Positions 35,331 to 45,268 of a stretch of DNA of 64,000 nucleotides are shown one piece after another. The position numbers and the translations under genes were made by a program. The DNA is taken from assembly GCF_003047105.1 (NCBI RefSeq), contig NZ_CP028476.1, forward strand, positions 1 through 64,000, read 5' to 3'. The notes beneath the pieces were generated by a model. The model searched no databases. It was not told where the DNA came from and worked only from the letters and a program-made list of their open reading frames with translations. Numbering within the stretch: position 1 is the stretch's first letter; the number at the start of each line of letters is the position of its first letter. Source of the stretch: Celeribacter baekdonensis. Its GTDB lineage: Bacteria; Pseudomonadota; Alphaproteobacteria; Rhodobacterales; Rhodobacteraceae.

Positions 35331-35993
35331 GTGAAAATACTTCATATACTTGCCGTAATTCTACCGCGCCCTATCAAAATTATGATATATCGCCGCACCA
35401 TGCGTGCCGAAATCGAGGCGAACGTGAAAATTGGCATGTCTTACATCCATGTCAAAAAACTTGTCCTGAAAGAAGGAAGCGTAATAAAAAACTGGAGTGT
35501 GTTACGGAATCTAGAGCGGCTAGAGCTTGGTAAGAATGCACGGATTGGGAATAGGGTGTATGCAACGGCCATTCCCTTAGGATCTAAAAAACATTTCAGC
35601 CACCGAGTGGATCGCGTTCCCGCTTTGCTTATGGGAGAAGGTGCTGCACTCACTGGGAATCATTTTCTGGATTGTAATGATAAAATTACAATTGGTGACT
35701 TTTCGCTCTTTGCTGGCCGTAACACATTTATTTACACGCATGGGATTGACATTATGGATGCAAGACAAGATTGCGCACCGATCACGATCGGGAAACACTG
35801 CATGATTGCGACACGCTCTTTATTACTGAAAGGAGCAAAATTGCCTGACAACTCGGTACTTGGAGCACAGTCCGTGCTGACAAAAGCCTATCTAGACACA
35901 CATACACTCTATGCAGGAAACCCCGCAAAACCCGTAAAGTGCCTTTCATCAGATGCCGCATTTTTCAAGCGAAAGAGCTGGTATGTTGAGTGA
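35331..35993 (+). CDS. Hexapeptide-repeat acyltransferase
   Basis: A 220-residue protein with left-handed beta-helix repeats across about 35-190 (LVLKEGSVI, LELGKNARIG, ITIGDFSLFAG, ITIGKHCMIATRSLLLKG) and the active-site-like THGID with its histidine. Ending GNPAKPVK is typical of LacA/NodL-type acetyltransferases. GTG 35,331 is taken because AAAGGA lies about 9 bases before it; a TTG one codon earlier is possible. Base composition is visibly A/T-richer than its neighbours, suggesting separate acquisition. Probably O-acetylates a sugar of the exopolysaccharide. Confidence 0.85.
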   Translation: MKILHILAVILPRPIKIMIYRRTMRAEIEANVKIGMSYIHVKKLVLKEGSVIKNWSVLRNLERLELGKNARIGNRVYATAIPLGSKKHFSHRVDRVPALLMGEGAALTGNHFLDCNDKITIGDFSLFAGRNTFIYTHGIDIMDARQDCAPITIGKHCMIATRSLLLKGAKLPDNSVLGAQSVLTKAYLDTHTLYAGNPAKPVKCLSSDAAFFKRKSWYVE

Positions 35994-36049
35994 TTGAATG
36001 GAATTCTTGGCCTCTTTAAAAACATCGCCGGCACAAAGTTAGAGAAGCC

Positions 36050-37339
36050 ATGACGCGCGTCCGTTTTCAAAATTATCGACTGATGAGCTATCCAGAACGG
36101 ATTGTGGCCTATCTTTGCCTTGCGGGTTTTAGCACAAAACTTGTCTTTGAACTTGGTCTGGGCCTGTGGTGGTACAAGCTCAGCACAACGACTTTGCTCA
36201 TCTTTCTTGTGTTATTGGCCCTAGATCACGCCGTCTGGCTGGCAAAAGGCCAGTTCAGAGGTCTCCCGTCGGATCGTCCTATCTTGGTGCTGATTGTCTT
36301 TTGGTTTTTGTTGAACCTGCACGGTGTGCTCATCGGCAAGCTACAGGGGCAATCCATTGCGAGCATCATCAATGACTCGGTTCCGACGCTTTTGTGCCTT
36401 TTGTCCCTGATCCGATTTGGCCTCATGCCAAAAGTGGATTTCACCGCTGCCTTTCGCCGGATCAAAGGCATCATCTATGCCACCGCCATAGGCTGTGTTG
36501 TGGTGGGAACCATTGCCGTTACGCTTGGCCTGCCCTCACGCGCATCTCCCGGCACACATATTTTTGCGATGCTGGCCGCACTCCAATTCGTCGCGTTGGC
36601 CAAAGGCAAATTTAATCTGCGGTTCTGGGGCGAAACACTCATCTTCTGGTTCGTCTTTGTCGCCTCCGTCGAGGACATCAACCGCTCGACCTTGGCCTCT
36701 ATTGGTGGCGTGTTTGTTATTGCCCTCATCATGCGACTGCGCTTCGACATTCGCGGGGGGCTCACCGGGCTTTTGATGGTTGCCCTGTTTCCCTTTGTTC
36801 TGCTTGCCACCGTCCCAGAGGGCAGCAAAACATATGTCCGCATCTACAACATCATAAACGGTGAGGAGGGCGGGGAATCTATTTCATTGAACTCGCGCAA
36901 ACTCGAAAAACAACAGATCGGGTCACAGCTTCAGCGCAATGGGTTTACCACAGAGCTTCTCGGACTGGGCCATGGCGCCACCTATGAATATTCTGTGTAT
37001 GGGAAAACAGAACTCGACCACGGTCACGCCCATTATGCCACGGCTTACATGCAATTGCGCTACGGCGCCGTTGGCACGCTCTATGTTTACGCCCTCGCCG
37101 CATCCGTTCTCTTGGGGGGGCTGATTGCCCTCAAGAACGGATCAAGTATGGCGCTGTTTATGGGTGCGCTGAATCTGACCGCCTTTGTCTATCTCTTCAC
37201 TTGGGTGAATTTTTTCTTTTATTTTATGGGTCTGACCTACCTCATCTACTCCAGTGGCCTGAGGCATTGGAAAGACACAAAAGAGCGGTCAGCGCAGGTT
37301 GTCGACGAATTCGGACAACTCACGGCGAAAGCGCTCTGA
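36050..37339 (+). CDS. wzy: Wzy-like O-antigen/exopolysaccharide polymerase
   Basis: A 429-residue membrane protein with roughly 10-12 hydrophobic helices and one larger hydrophilic loop (about 260-340) containing LGLGHGATYEYS and HGHAHYATAYMQLRYG, the pattern of the O-antigen ligase/polymerase (Wzy_C-like) superfamily. It would polymerise flipped repeat units in the periplasm. Its last 51 bp overlap, tail to tail, the end of the leftward GT4 gene. Sequence alone does not separate polymerase from ligase; context favours polymerase. Confidence 0.8.
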   Translation: MTRVRFQNYRLMSYPERIVAYLCLAGFSTKLVFELGLGLWWYKLSTTTLLIFLVLLALDHAVWLAKGQFRGLPSDRPILVLIVFWFLLNLHGVLIGKLQGQSIASIINDSVPTLLCLLSLIRFGLMPKVDFTAAFRRIKGIIYATAIGCVVVGTIAVTLGLPSRASPGTHIFAMLAALQFVALAKGKFNLRFWGETLIFWFVFVASVEDINRSTLASIGGVFVIALIMRLRFDIRGGLTGLLMVALFPFVLLATVPEGSKTYVRIYNIINGEEGGESISLNSRKLEKQQIGSQLQRNGFTTELLGLGHGATYEYSVYGKTELDHGHAHYATAYMQLRYGAVGTLYVYALAASVLLGGLIALKNGSSMALFMGALNLTAFVYLFTWVNFFFYFMGLTYLIYSSGLRHWKDTKERSAQVVDEFGQLTAKAL

Positions 37340-38437
37340 GGCAAACGACTTTGCATGAGCCGCAATGGTTTCTTCCGAAAACCCTGCCGCGTTCGCCTCA
37401 AAGGCTTCGATCGCTTGCAACAGCGACGGCACCGTTTGGTCGTCAAAATGCACGCCCGTCGGCTGTGCATGTGATAGCCCTCTCACCGTTTCCGCCGTAC
37501 CGCCATGCGACAGAGCAATCACCGGCGTGCCGCAAGCCTGAGCTTCGACAGGCACAATCCCGAAATCTTCCTTGGCGGCAAAAACAAACGCTTTAGCGCG
37601 CTGCATATGATCGCGCATATCCTCAAAAGACGCGTGCCCCAAAAACGTGACATTGGGCCCGGCTGCCGCACGAATGCGCGGCATTTCCGGCCCGTCACCC
37701 GACACGATCAACCGAAGATCTGGCCGCTCTTTGAACGTTTCAACGATGAGTTGGATTTGTTTGTAAGGCACCATGCGCGAGGCCGTGAAATAAAAGTCCT
37801 CGCGCGGTTTTTCGGAGATTGTAAACGCATCCGTGTCCACCGGCGGATAGATGACCGTGGCCTCGCGACGATAGGTTTTCCATATCCGCTTTTTGATGAA
37901 TTCGGAGTTGGCAATCAGATGATCAATCTGTGGCGTTGAACGCATGTCCCAAAGCCGGAACTTATGCATCATCTCCCGCGCGATCTTTTGTTTCAACCAA
38001 GCGCCCGTGCCCCCGATTGAGCCGATATATTCATGGGTCAGATCCCAGGCATAGCGCGCCGGGCTGTGCATGTAGCACACATGAAGCTGATCCGGGGAGG
38101 TCAGAACCCCTTTGGACAGCGAGGCCGACGAACTCAGCACAAGATCATGATGGGTGACATCGAACTCCTCAATCGCCCGCGTGCTTTGCAAAATCAGATA
38201 GCGATAATATTTCTTCACCCCCGGCCAGTCGTTTAGTCGGCTCGTTTCAACGGGCCGCCCCAGAGACACCTGGGCCCGCTCCTCGGGTGAGAGAAAATCA
38301 AACAACGTGTAAATCGTCGCCTGCGGGTAGACCCGCACCATTTGTTCGACAACTTTCTCCGCGCCGCCAAGGACGGGGAGCCAATCGTGGACCAAGGCCA
38401 CATCGAGCGTTTCATTCGTCTTGTTCGAAGAATTCAT
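37289..38437 (-). CDS. GT4 glycosyltransferase
   Basis: A 382-residue GT-B enzyme. N-terminal acceptor motif VALVHDWLPVLGGAEKVVEQM, later FTASRMVPYKQIQLIVETF and the donor-site E-x7-E region FVFAAKEDFGIVPVEAQACGTPVIA. Start 38,437 (MNSSNKTN) is chosen over the longer frame because the extra 21 residues look random and AGGG precedes this ATG. Cytoplasmic, adding a sugar during repeat-unit assembly. Converges with and overlaps the wzy-like gene by 51 bp. Confidence 0.9.
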   Translation of the reverse strand: MNSSNKTNETLDVALVHDWLPVLGGAEKVVEQMVRVYPQATIYTLFDFLSPEERAQVSLGRPVETSRLNDWPGVKKYYRYLILQSTRAIEEFDVTHHDLVLSSSASLSKGVLTSPDQLHVCYMHSPARYAWDLTHEYIGSIGGTGAWLKQKIAREMMHKFRLWDMRSTPQIDHLIANSEFIKKRIWKTYRREATVIYPPVDTDAFTISEKPREDFYFTASRMVPYKQIQLIVETFKERPDLRLIVSGDGPEMPRIRAAAGPNVTFLGHASFEDMRDHMQRAKAFVFAAKEDFGIVPVEAQACGTPVIALSHGGTAETVRGLSHAQPTGVHFDDQTVPSLLQAIEAFEANAAGFSEETIAAHAKSFASERFRRELSEFVDNLR

Positions 38438-38625
38438 ATTCGGGCCACCCTTGGTACAACTGTCGTCACTACATACGCAGTAATGCTTTTGAAGGGTCAC
38501 GATTTCAACCGCTGGCCTGATGGCAGAGGGCTTTTTTCACATATGTCACAAGCCGATGTTACAAATGCATCAAAATGTGCAGGCCGCCCCACAATTCCAG
38601 ACGCTTCAGACCTGAGCCCCACGTG

Positions 38626-39636
38626 TCACACGTCGTAATATTGCCGATACCAGCCGACAAATTTAGCCACGCCGTCTTTGACATCGGTTTTGGGCGCGTA
38701 TCCGGTGAGCTTGTGCAACAGATCGGCATTGGCCCAGGTCGCGGGCACGTCACCCGCTTGCATTGGCATCAGATTACGGGTGGCTTTTTTGCCCGTGGCG
38801 GCCTCGATGGCTTCGATGAAGGCCACCAATTGCACCGCGTCAGAATTGCCAATGTTCACCACCCGGAAGGGCGCAACCGGGGACAGGCTATCACCCTCTA
38901 CCACCACGCCATCTTCGGGCCGCACAGGCACCGCGTCGATCAACAGGCGGATGGCATGCACGAGATCTTCGACATAGGTGAAATCGCGCTTCATATCGCC
39001 GAAATTGTAAACGTCGATCGGTTTGTCATCCAAAATCGCCTTGGTGAATTTGAACAGCGCCATATCCGGGCGACCCCAAGGGCCGTAAACGGTGAAAAAT
39101 CGGAACATGGTGATCGGCAGGCCAAACAAATGCGCGTAGGAATGCGCCATGTTCTCCGTGGATTTCTTGGTCGCGGCATAGAACGACATCTGATGGTCTG
39201 CCTTATCGGTCTCGCAATAGGGCATGTCGGTGTTGGCGCCATAGGCCGATGAGGTGGACGCCAACAGCATGTGTTTGGGCGGATAGGCCCGCGCCGCTTC
39301 CAACAGCTCAAAGGTGCCGATGATGTTGCTTTCAAGGTAAGAGCGCGGGTTCTCGATCGAATACCGCACCCCTGCCTGTGCCGCGAGGTGGATCACCACA
39401 TCGGGCTTTTCTTCTTCGAACAGCGCCCGCAAAAGACCCGGCGTCTCGACCTTATCATGTACAGACCGGTAGTCCTCATAGGCCAAAAGCGTGTCTTCGC
39501 GCCGCTCTTTCAGCGCCACGTCGTAATAATCTGACAGGCAATCCAACCCGATGACGCGCAAGCCATCTTCCAAAAGGGTCCGACAGACAAAAGAGCCAAT
39601 GAACCCGGCGGCGCCGGTGACGAGAGCTGTGGGCAT
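38626..39636 (-). CDS. UDP-glucuronate 4-epimerase-like SDR
   Basis: A 336-residue extended short-chain dehydrogenase. NAD site TGAAGFIGS (7-15), catalytic ASTSSAYG serine and YAATKK tyrosine/lysine, plus AGVRYSIENPRSY, typical of CapI/LspL UDP-glucuronate 4-epimerases. Start 39,636 is taken as AGGAC precedes it. It begins 11 bp after the UDP-glucose dehydrogenase gene, so the pair converts UDP-glucose to UDP-glucuronate and then to UDP-galacturonate for an acidic polymer. Confidence 0.9.
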   Translation of the reverse strand: MPTALVTGAAGFIGSFVCRTLLEDGLRVIGLDCLSDYYDVALKERREDTLLAYEDYRSVHDKVETPGLLRALFEEEKPDVVIHLAAQAGVRYSIENPRSYLESNIIGTFELLEAARAYPPKHMLLASTSSAYGANTDMPYCETDKADHQMSFYAATKKSTENMAHSYAHLFGLPITMFRFFTVYGPWGRPDMALFKFTKAILDDKPIDVYNFGDMKRDFTYVEDLVHAIRLLIDAVPVRPEDGVVVEGDSLSPVAPFRVVNIGNSDAVQLVAFIEAIEAATGKKATRNLMPMQAGDVPATWANADLLHKLTGYAPKTDVKDGVAKFVGWYRQYYDV

Positions 39637-39647
39637 AGGGTCTGTCC

Positions 39648-40814
39648 TCAATCCGCGCCAAACAGGTCGCGGGTGAAAATTTTCTCAGAAACATCTGAGA
39701 TATCATCGGTGACGCGGTTGGCGACGATCACATCAGCCTCCGCTTTGAACGCCGCCAAATCATTGACCACGCGCGATCCAAAAAATTCGCTCTCCTCCAT
39801 CACCGGTTCATAGACGATGACCTCGATGCCCTTGGCCTTGATCCGTTTCATGATGCCCTGGATCGAGGATTGGCGGAAATTGTCAGAACCCGCTTTCATC
39901 ACCAAACGGTAAACACCCACCACTTTCGGATGCTGCGCGATGATCCGATCGGACAGGAAATCTTTGCGGGTGTGATTGGCATCCACAATGGCGCGGATGA
40001 GGTTTTGCGGCACTTCCGAGTAGTTCGCCAAGAGTTGTTTGGTGTCTTTCGGCAGGCAATAGCCGCCATAGCCAAAGCTCGGGTTGTTGTAATGTGACCC
40101 AATACGTGGGTCCAAACCGATGCCTTCAATGATCTGGCGTGAATTCATCCCACCCGCCATGGCATAGCTGTCCAATTCGTTAAAAAACGCCACCCGCATC
40201 GCGAGATAGGTGTTGGCAAACAGCTTGATCGCCTCGGCCTCATCCGCGTCCGTGAATAGGATTTCGACGTCCTTTTTGACGGCGCCCTCAAGCAGCAAAT
40301 CCGCAAAGACGCGCGCGCGATCCGAACGTTCGCCCACGATGATCCGCGAGGGATGAAGGTTGTCGTACAGAGCGCGGCCTTCGCGCAGAAACTCAGGGGA
40401 GAAAATCACCTGATCCGTGTCAAATTCGTCTCTAATCCGGCTGACAAAGCCCACGGGAATGGTCGATTTCACCACGATCGTCGCCGTTTCATTGACGGCG
40501 AGCACCTGTAAAATGACCTTCTCCACGCTCGACGTGTCGAAATAATTGCTCTTGGCGTCATAGTTCGTCGGCGTCGCCACGATCACAAAATCAGCATCCG
40601 TATAGGCCGCTGTGCTATCCATTGTCGCCCGCAACTTCAGGGGCTTATGCGCCAGAAACTCTTCAAGTTCGGCATCGACGATGGGGGATTTGCGCGCATT
40701 GAGCATCTCAACCCGAGAGGGGGAAATATCCACCGCCACAACATCATGGTTTTGCGCCAACAAAACCGCGTTCGACAAACCAACATAACCGATACCGGCC
40801 ACTGCGATCTTCAT
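39648..40814 (-). CDS. ugd: UDP-glucose 6-dehydrogenase
   Basis: A 388-residue enzyme. N-terminal NAD site [10 protein letters not shown] (7-16), [17 protein letters not shown] near 138-146, the central helix [21 protein letters not shown], and the catalytic cysteine in [13 protein letters not shown] near 255. Length and motifs are standard for bacterial Ugd. It oxidises UDP-glucose to UDP-glucuronate, feeding the downstream epimerase and, across the plasmid, the UDP-xylose synthase at 46,976. Leader gap to the next gene upstream is 185 bp with no feature I can name. Confidence 0.95.
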   Translation of the reverse strand: MKIAVAGIGYVGLSNAVLLAQNHDVVAVDISPSRVEMLNARKSPIVDAELEEFLAHKPLKLRATMDSTAAYTDADFVIVATPTNYDAKSNYFDTSSVEKVILQVLAVNETATIVVKSTIPVGFVSRIRDEFDTDQVIFSPEFLREGRALYDNLHPSRIIVGERSDRARVFADLLLEGAVKKDVEILFTDADEAEAIKLFANTYLAMRVAFFNELDSYAMAGGMNSRQIIEGIGLDPRIGSHYNNPSFGYGGYCLPKDTKQLLANYSEVPQNLIRAIVDANHTRKDFLSDRIIAQHPKVVGVYRLVMKAGSDNFRQSSIQGIMKRIKAKGIEVIVYEPVMEESEFFGSRVVNDLAAFKAEADVIVANRVTDDISDVSEKIFTRDLFGAD

Positions 40815-40999
40815 GGGTTAGCCTCTCTCATTTCGCCCCAAAGACACCATGCACCTTTGCCCACCTCAATGCCACGCTTTCGCGACAAACCGCATAGCCC
40901 CTTCTCAGTATCAACAACCCCTCTCCAACAAAAGCGGTGAAATACTCAAGACCTGCGGCCCGAATTGGGACTGTTCGAAATAAGCTCTCCGCTTTGGGC

Positions 41000-43900
41000 C
41001 TAGAACGCGATGGAATAGGCCAAGCCCACGCCAAAGCTCTCATAGTCTGACGCCCCGATCCCGTCATAAAATCCGGTCAGTGCCAGGTTTGATCCGCCGT
41101 CAAAGGCATAGCTCAGACCCAAATCCACACGGCCCCGCCATCCGTCAGAACTTGGCTCAAGGCTGCTTGCCGCGCCGGAGCCTTCACTGTGCGACCAGAT
41201 CGCTGAGACCCCGCCATTGATCCGCAAATCGGCGTTTGTCAGCGGCACGTCATGCTCAAAGTCCAGCCCAAGCGCCGCCTGAGCGAGGCCAAACCTTTGC
41301 TCGGGGATGATATTGCCCAGCCCATCTTGATAGCTCAGTTGCGTGTCTGAGGTATAAGACAGATCAACATTCGGGCGCAGGGTGGTTGGGCCATACGCCA
41401 TTTTTCCGGCCAATTTCGCCTGAAGCAACCACCGCTTTGTGTCAAACTGATCGGTGTACGTGCCATAGGGAGAAATGTCGTTTGAGCTCCGCCCATAGAG
41501 CGCCCGCCCCTCAAAATAGAGCGGATGATTGGGACTGCGCGCAATGACATAGGGACCGGTCAACCACCCCTGTCCCGTCACTCGCGCCGGGCCATCTGTT
41601 TGATCTGCGTAATCAAATTGCAGCATGGCCCCAACCATCATATTCGGGGACAGGGTGGCATGGCTGCCCAAAGCGCCAAAGACATAGCGCGTCTCGGCCC
41701 CCGCTTGCTCCGACCATGAGCCGGTCAAAGCCATCCAGACCGGCTGTCCGGCTGGGCTTGCGATGTCAAAATGGCCCGTGCCGCGGCTGACCTGTGCATT
41801 GAACCTGCCGCGATTTTGGCCCATCAGGAAGGGGATCAAATCCGGTTGGTTGGCCAGCAATTGCGTGGCCCGCGACTGAAGAAACGTGGCGATCTGTTCT
41901 TGGGTGTCGGCCACCGTTGTGTCAGAAATGGTCACTCTGTTGGAGGCGGTGCTGAGATTGCCCGCCGTGTCTTGTGCGGCCCCCTCCGGCACCGACGCAG
42001 ACGCATCCCCTGTCCCGGTTAGGGTCACCAACGCCGTGTAGACCGCCGGCCCCCCCGTGACCGAGGCCACTGTGGCGTTTGAGAGGCTGATGTCCGAGAC
42101 CTCAAAGCCGGTCACATCCTCGGAGAAGGTAAAGGTCAAAAGGGTTGTATCCCCGAACCCTGCCGTCTCTGTCGCGCCGCTGATCACAAGGCTCGGCGCG
42201 ATCAAATCGGTCTCCACCTCAACCGTGGCCGCAGGGGACACATTGCCCGCCGCATCCATGACCGTGACCCGAACCGTGCCGCTGGGCTGTCCAAGGGGGG
42301 AGGTCACATCAAAGGTTCCGCTGCTCAACAGGACGGTTTGGTATGATCCATCCGGGAAGGTAATCGTGGCCGTGGCCCCCATTTCACCAGAGCCGGAAAT
42401 AGAAATCGACGCACCGAAGTTGACCACCGTGGTCGCGATGATTGGCATCTCCGGCGCGGTCACATCGGTTACGGCCACCAGAAAACTGACCTGCGCCGCC
42501 GCATTGCCTGCGCTGTCGGTGGCATCCATCGTCACCGTGGTGTCGCCAATGGGGAAATCATAGGACCCGGTCAAAACAGTCGCACCAATCGCATAGGTGA
42601 TCGCCGGGACCTCGCCGGAATTGTCGGTCACAGACCCCAAAGAGGTCACGTCAAATGCGGCGGTGTTCAGCCCCGCATCGGTGTCTACATTCTGGGTCGC
42701 GGGGGCGGTGATCACCGGAGCTTCGGCGTCATTCACCGTCACGGTAAAGCTCACCTGCGTCGCGGCATTGCCCGCACTGTCTTCGGCGTCGATCGTCACC
42801 GTGGTCACGCCCGATGGGAAATCATAGGGGCTGCTGATCACCGTGCTGCCGATTTTGAACACCGGCACGAGACCTGTGTCGCTGTTGTCCGACACCGTGG
42901 CCGCAAAACTCACCGAAGCGGTTGAAACACCGGCATCCGCCGCCTGCGCAATATTGGCGGGCGCAGTGATCACCGGCGCTTCGTCGTCGCTCACCGTCAC
43001 GGTAAAGCTCACCTGCGTCGCGGCGTTGCCTGACGTGTCCGCCGCATCCATCGTCACCGTCGTTTCACCAATGGGGAAATCATAAGAGCCGCTCAAAACG
43101 GTCGACCCCACCTTATAGATGATCGCAGGGACCTCGCCGGAATTGTCGGACACAGACCCCAAAGCGGTCACATCCAATGCGGCGGTGTTCAGGCCTGCAT
43201 CGGCATTGGCGACTTGATCCGTTGGGGCGCTCAGAACCGGCGCTTCAGTATCGAGCACCGTGATAAAGGCCGATTTTGTTTCCGTTCCGCTACAGCCATC
43301 GAGATCGTTCGCCATGAGCGAGACAGTATACGAGCCGGGTGCGGTGAACGTATGCGCCGCGGAGGAGAAACTTGTAGAGGTTACACCATCACCAAACGCC
43401 CATGCCATGCCGGTGAGAGGCGCACTGCCGATTGTGCTGGAGGTGAAAGCCACAGCGAGAGGCGCGTCGCCAGAGGTGACATCCGCCGAAAAATCCACCT
43501 TAGGTCCTAGCGCTTGTACGGCGCTGGCAATTGTACGCGTGTCGGTTGCGCCAAGGGCGGTGGTGACGGTCAAACGAACGGTGGCCGTGATATTTGAGAA
43601 ACTGTGGGTCGGGTTTTGCACTGTCGAGGTCGTGCCATCACCAAAATCCCACAACCAATTCGTGATCACTCCTGTGGTGCCTGCCGTGGAGGCATCTGTG
43701 AAACTGACCGTTATCGGGCTACAGCCAAAGCCACCGGCGGAAACGATGAAATTCGCGACGGGTTTGGCGGAATCACTCACCGTCACGGTAAAGCTCACTT
43801 GGGTGGCCACATTGCCAACGCTATCCGTGGCATCCATCGTCACCGTGGTGTTCCCGATCGGGAAGGCGTAATTTCCCGTCAGAACCGTGGTGCCCACCTT

Positions 43901-44818
43901 ATAGGTGATCGCGGGAACCTCGCCGGAATTGTCCGTGACCGACCCCAACCCGGTCACATCCAACGTCGCCGTCGAAACCCCGGCGTCTGACGGCGCGGTC
44001 TGCGTGGCCGGGGGCGTGATCACCGGGGCTGTCAGATCAATGTTCAACGCATTTGCGCTGGATTGATAGGTGGTCGTGATCCCGTCAAAAATCGACGCAC
44101 AAATATAGTTGCCGTTGTTGGTTTCTGATGTGATCGAAAACGACACGCCGGACGAGAAAGCGATCGACGGCGCATCGCTGGCGTTACAGGTGGCATCGGC
44201 GCTAAAGCCATATTTCGCGATGGAAAGCTGGCCACTGTCCGGGTCCGTCGTGGTGATGGTGATCTGGTCGCTGGTGGTCGCACTGGCTGAGACATCATCG
44301 GTAAAGGACAGGCTTGGGGCGGTGTTGGTGCCTTCACTGATGTAATAGGTGTAAAACCCGGCGCTCATTGACCCTGCGGTCGACAGAAGCCGAAACGAAA
44401 AGCCCATAAAATTTTCGTCGGCATAGGGAAGCTGTGCGCCGTCTTGTACGAAATCTGCGATATTCGCCTCTGTCGTTCCAAGGCAATTTGCAAGGTAGAG
44501 AAGGGTAATCGCGGGGCCAGAAGAAATCCCCGGTGTAGCGCCCGCCGTGACGTAGTTGCCCCCCGCATAGCCATAGGACCCAAGACCATCAACGAAGACA
44601 GCGGCCGTTATCCCGCTGTCTTCGGTTGTGGTTGCCGTGACATTGCAGGACCCGATCATGGGTGTTGAGCGATACTTGGTGTCACCGCCTCCAACAAAGG
44701 CCGAGGCCCCCTGAGATCCCAAGACAAAAGCCAAAATCGCCATCACAGCGCAGCGGATCGCCGTTCCGCGCCAACCTGCACCGAGACGATGGCGGATGCC
44801 ATTTGTTTTGAGTGTCAT
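41000..44818 (-). CDS. Large HYR/PKD-repeat autotransporter (surface adhesin-like)
   Basis: A 1,272-residue protein. Start 44,818 (MTLKTNG) has AAGGA eight bases upstream; the longer frame adds an unlikely lead. Long signal peptide (ending SQGASAF). N-terminal unknown domain of about 220 residues, then HYR-type repeats (TDNSGEVPAITYKVG, TVTMDATDSxGN) interrupted by two PKD domains (WDFGDGTTS and WAFGDGVTS), more HYR and Ig-like units, and a C-terminal beta-barrel of about 270 residues ending in AYSIAF, the terminal Phe of autotransporters. Likely surface-attached, binding the matrix or other cells. Confidence 0.88.
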   Translation of the reverse strand: MTLKTNGIRHRLGAGWRGTAIRCAVMAILAFVLGSQGASAFVGGGDTKYRSTPMIGSCNVTATTTEDSGITAAVFVDGLGSYGYAGGNYVTAGATPGISSGPAITLLYLANCLGTTEANIADFVQDGAQLPYADENFMGFSFRLLSTAGSMSAGFYTYYISEGTNTAPSLSFTDDVSASATTSDQITITTTDPDSGQLSIAKYGFSADATCNASDAPSIAFSSGVSFSITSETNNGNYICASIFDGITTTYQSSANALNIDLTAPVITPPATQTAPSDAGVSTATLDVTGLGSVTDNSGEVPAITYKVGTTVLTGNYAFPIGNTTVTMDATDSVGNVATQVSFTVTVSDSAKPVANFIVSAGGFGCSPITVSFTDASTAGTTGVITNWLWDFGDGTTSTVQNPTHSFSNITATVRLTVTTALGATDTRTIASAVQALGPKVDFSADVTSGDAPLAVAFTSSTIGSAPLTGMAWAFGDGVTSTSFSSAAHTFTAPGSYTVSLMANDLDGCSGTETKSAFITVLDTEAPVLSAPTDQVANADAGLNTAALDVTALGSVSDNSGEVPAIIYKVGSTVLSGSYDFPIGETTVTMDAADTSGNAATQVSFTVTVSDDEAPVITAPANIAQAADAGVSTASVSFAATVSDNSDTGLVPVFKIGSTVISSPYDFPSGVTTVTIDAEDSAGNAATQVSFTVTVNDAEAPVITAPATQNVDTDAGLNTAAFDVTSLGSVTDNSGEVPAITYAIGATVLTGSYDFPIGDTTVTMDATDSAGNAAAQVSFLVAVTDVTAPEMPIIATTVVNFGASISISGSGEMGATATITFPDGSYQTVLLSSGTFDVTSPLGQPSGTVRVTVMDAAGNVSPAATVEVETDLIAPSLVISGATETAGFGDTTLLTFTFSEDVTGFEVSDISLSNATVASVTGGPAVYTALVTLTGTGDASASVPEGAAQDTAGNLSTASNRVTISDTTVADTQEQIATFLQSRATQLLANQPDLIPFLMGQNRGRFNAQVSRGTGHFDIASPAGQPVWMALTGSWSEQAGAETRYVFGALGSHATLSPNMMVGAMLQFDYADQTDGPARVTGQGWLTGPYVIARSPNHPLYFEGRALYGRSSNDISPYGTYTDQFDTKRWLLQAKLAGKMAYGPTTLRPNVDLSYTSDTQLSYQDGLGNIIPEQRFGLAQAALGLDFEHDVPLTNADLRINGGVSAIWSHSEGSGAASSLEPSSDGWRGRVDLGLSYAFDGGSNLALTGFYDGIGASDYESFGVGLAYSIAF

Positions 44819-44878
44819 GACATCCATCCTTAAAATTAACGCTTTCGCTCCTGCATAGCCGACTTCACCTGTCACTCT

Positions 44879-44896
44879 ATGTGTGAATCCACACAT
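44879..44896. promoter_or_regulatory. Perfect 7+7 palindrome upstream of the autotransporter gene
   Basis: ATGTGTG-AATC-CACACAT, 61 bp upstream of the autotransporter start codon. A similar ACACATG follows at about 44,911. Candidate operator; the regulator is unknown. Confidence 0.4.
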
Positions 44897-44980
44897 GTGG
44901 CGCAAAAAGCACACATGAATGATCCGCGCCAAACCGCGCCTAAATCCTTATTTTTAATGCGCAAAAATACTCAAATGCCC

Positions 44981-45060
44981 TCGTTTGAGCGAAAAGATTT
45001 GCGCCGATTTTTGACGTCCGCCGCCGCATCCCCATCAGAAATTGGTGCCACGTTAAGCCC
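44981..45060 (-). pseudogene. Fossil 3' fragment of a histidine-kinase gene
   Basis: About 60 bases (44,981-45,040) align without gaps, roughly 78% identical, to 3,301-3,360, which encodes the kinase C-terminus. Read on the minus strand this gives MGMRRRTSKIGANLFAQT against TGMRRRASKIGAHLSIQT. Similarity continues a little further with small gaps. No start or other domain remains. The rest of the gap 44,819-45,268 holds the palindrome at 44,879 and no gene. Confidence 0.65.
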
Positions 45061-45268
45061 TGCTCCCTGCCGCATGCCTTTCAACCGTTTACTGGACAAA
45101 TCCCGTTGATCAGACCGCGCCAAATTCGGCCGCGCATTTTCCCACAGGATGTGATATGATCAACGCTGTCACGATCCATTCCAATGGTCTTTCCGGGCGC
45201 TTCCGAAAGACCAAAATCATCAGCACGTCATCTGTTGTGCTGACTTGAGTGTATTTGGGAGGGTGATC

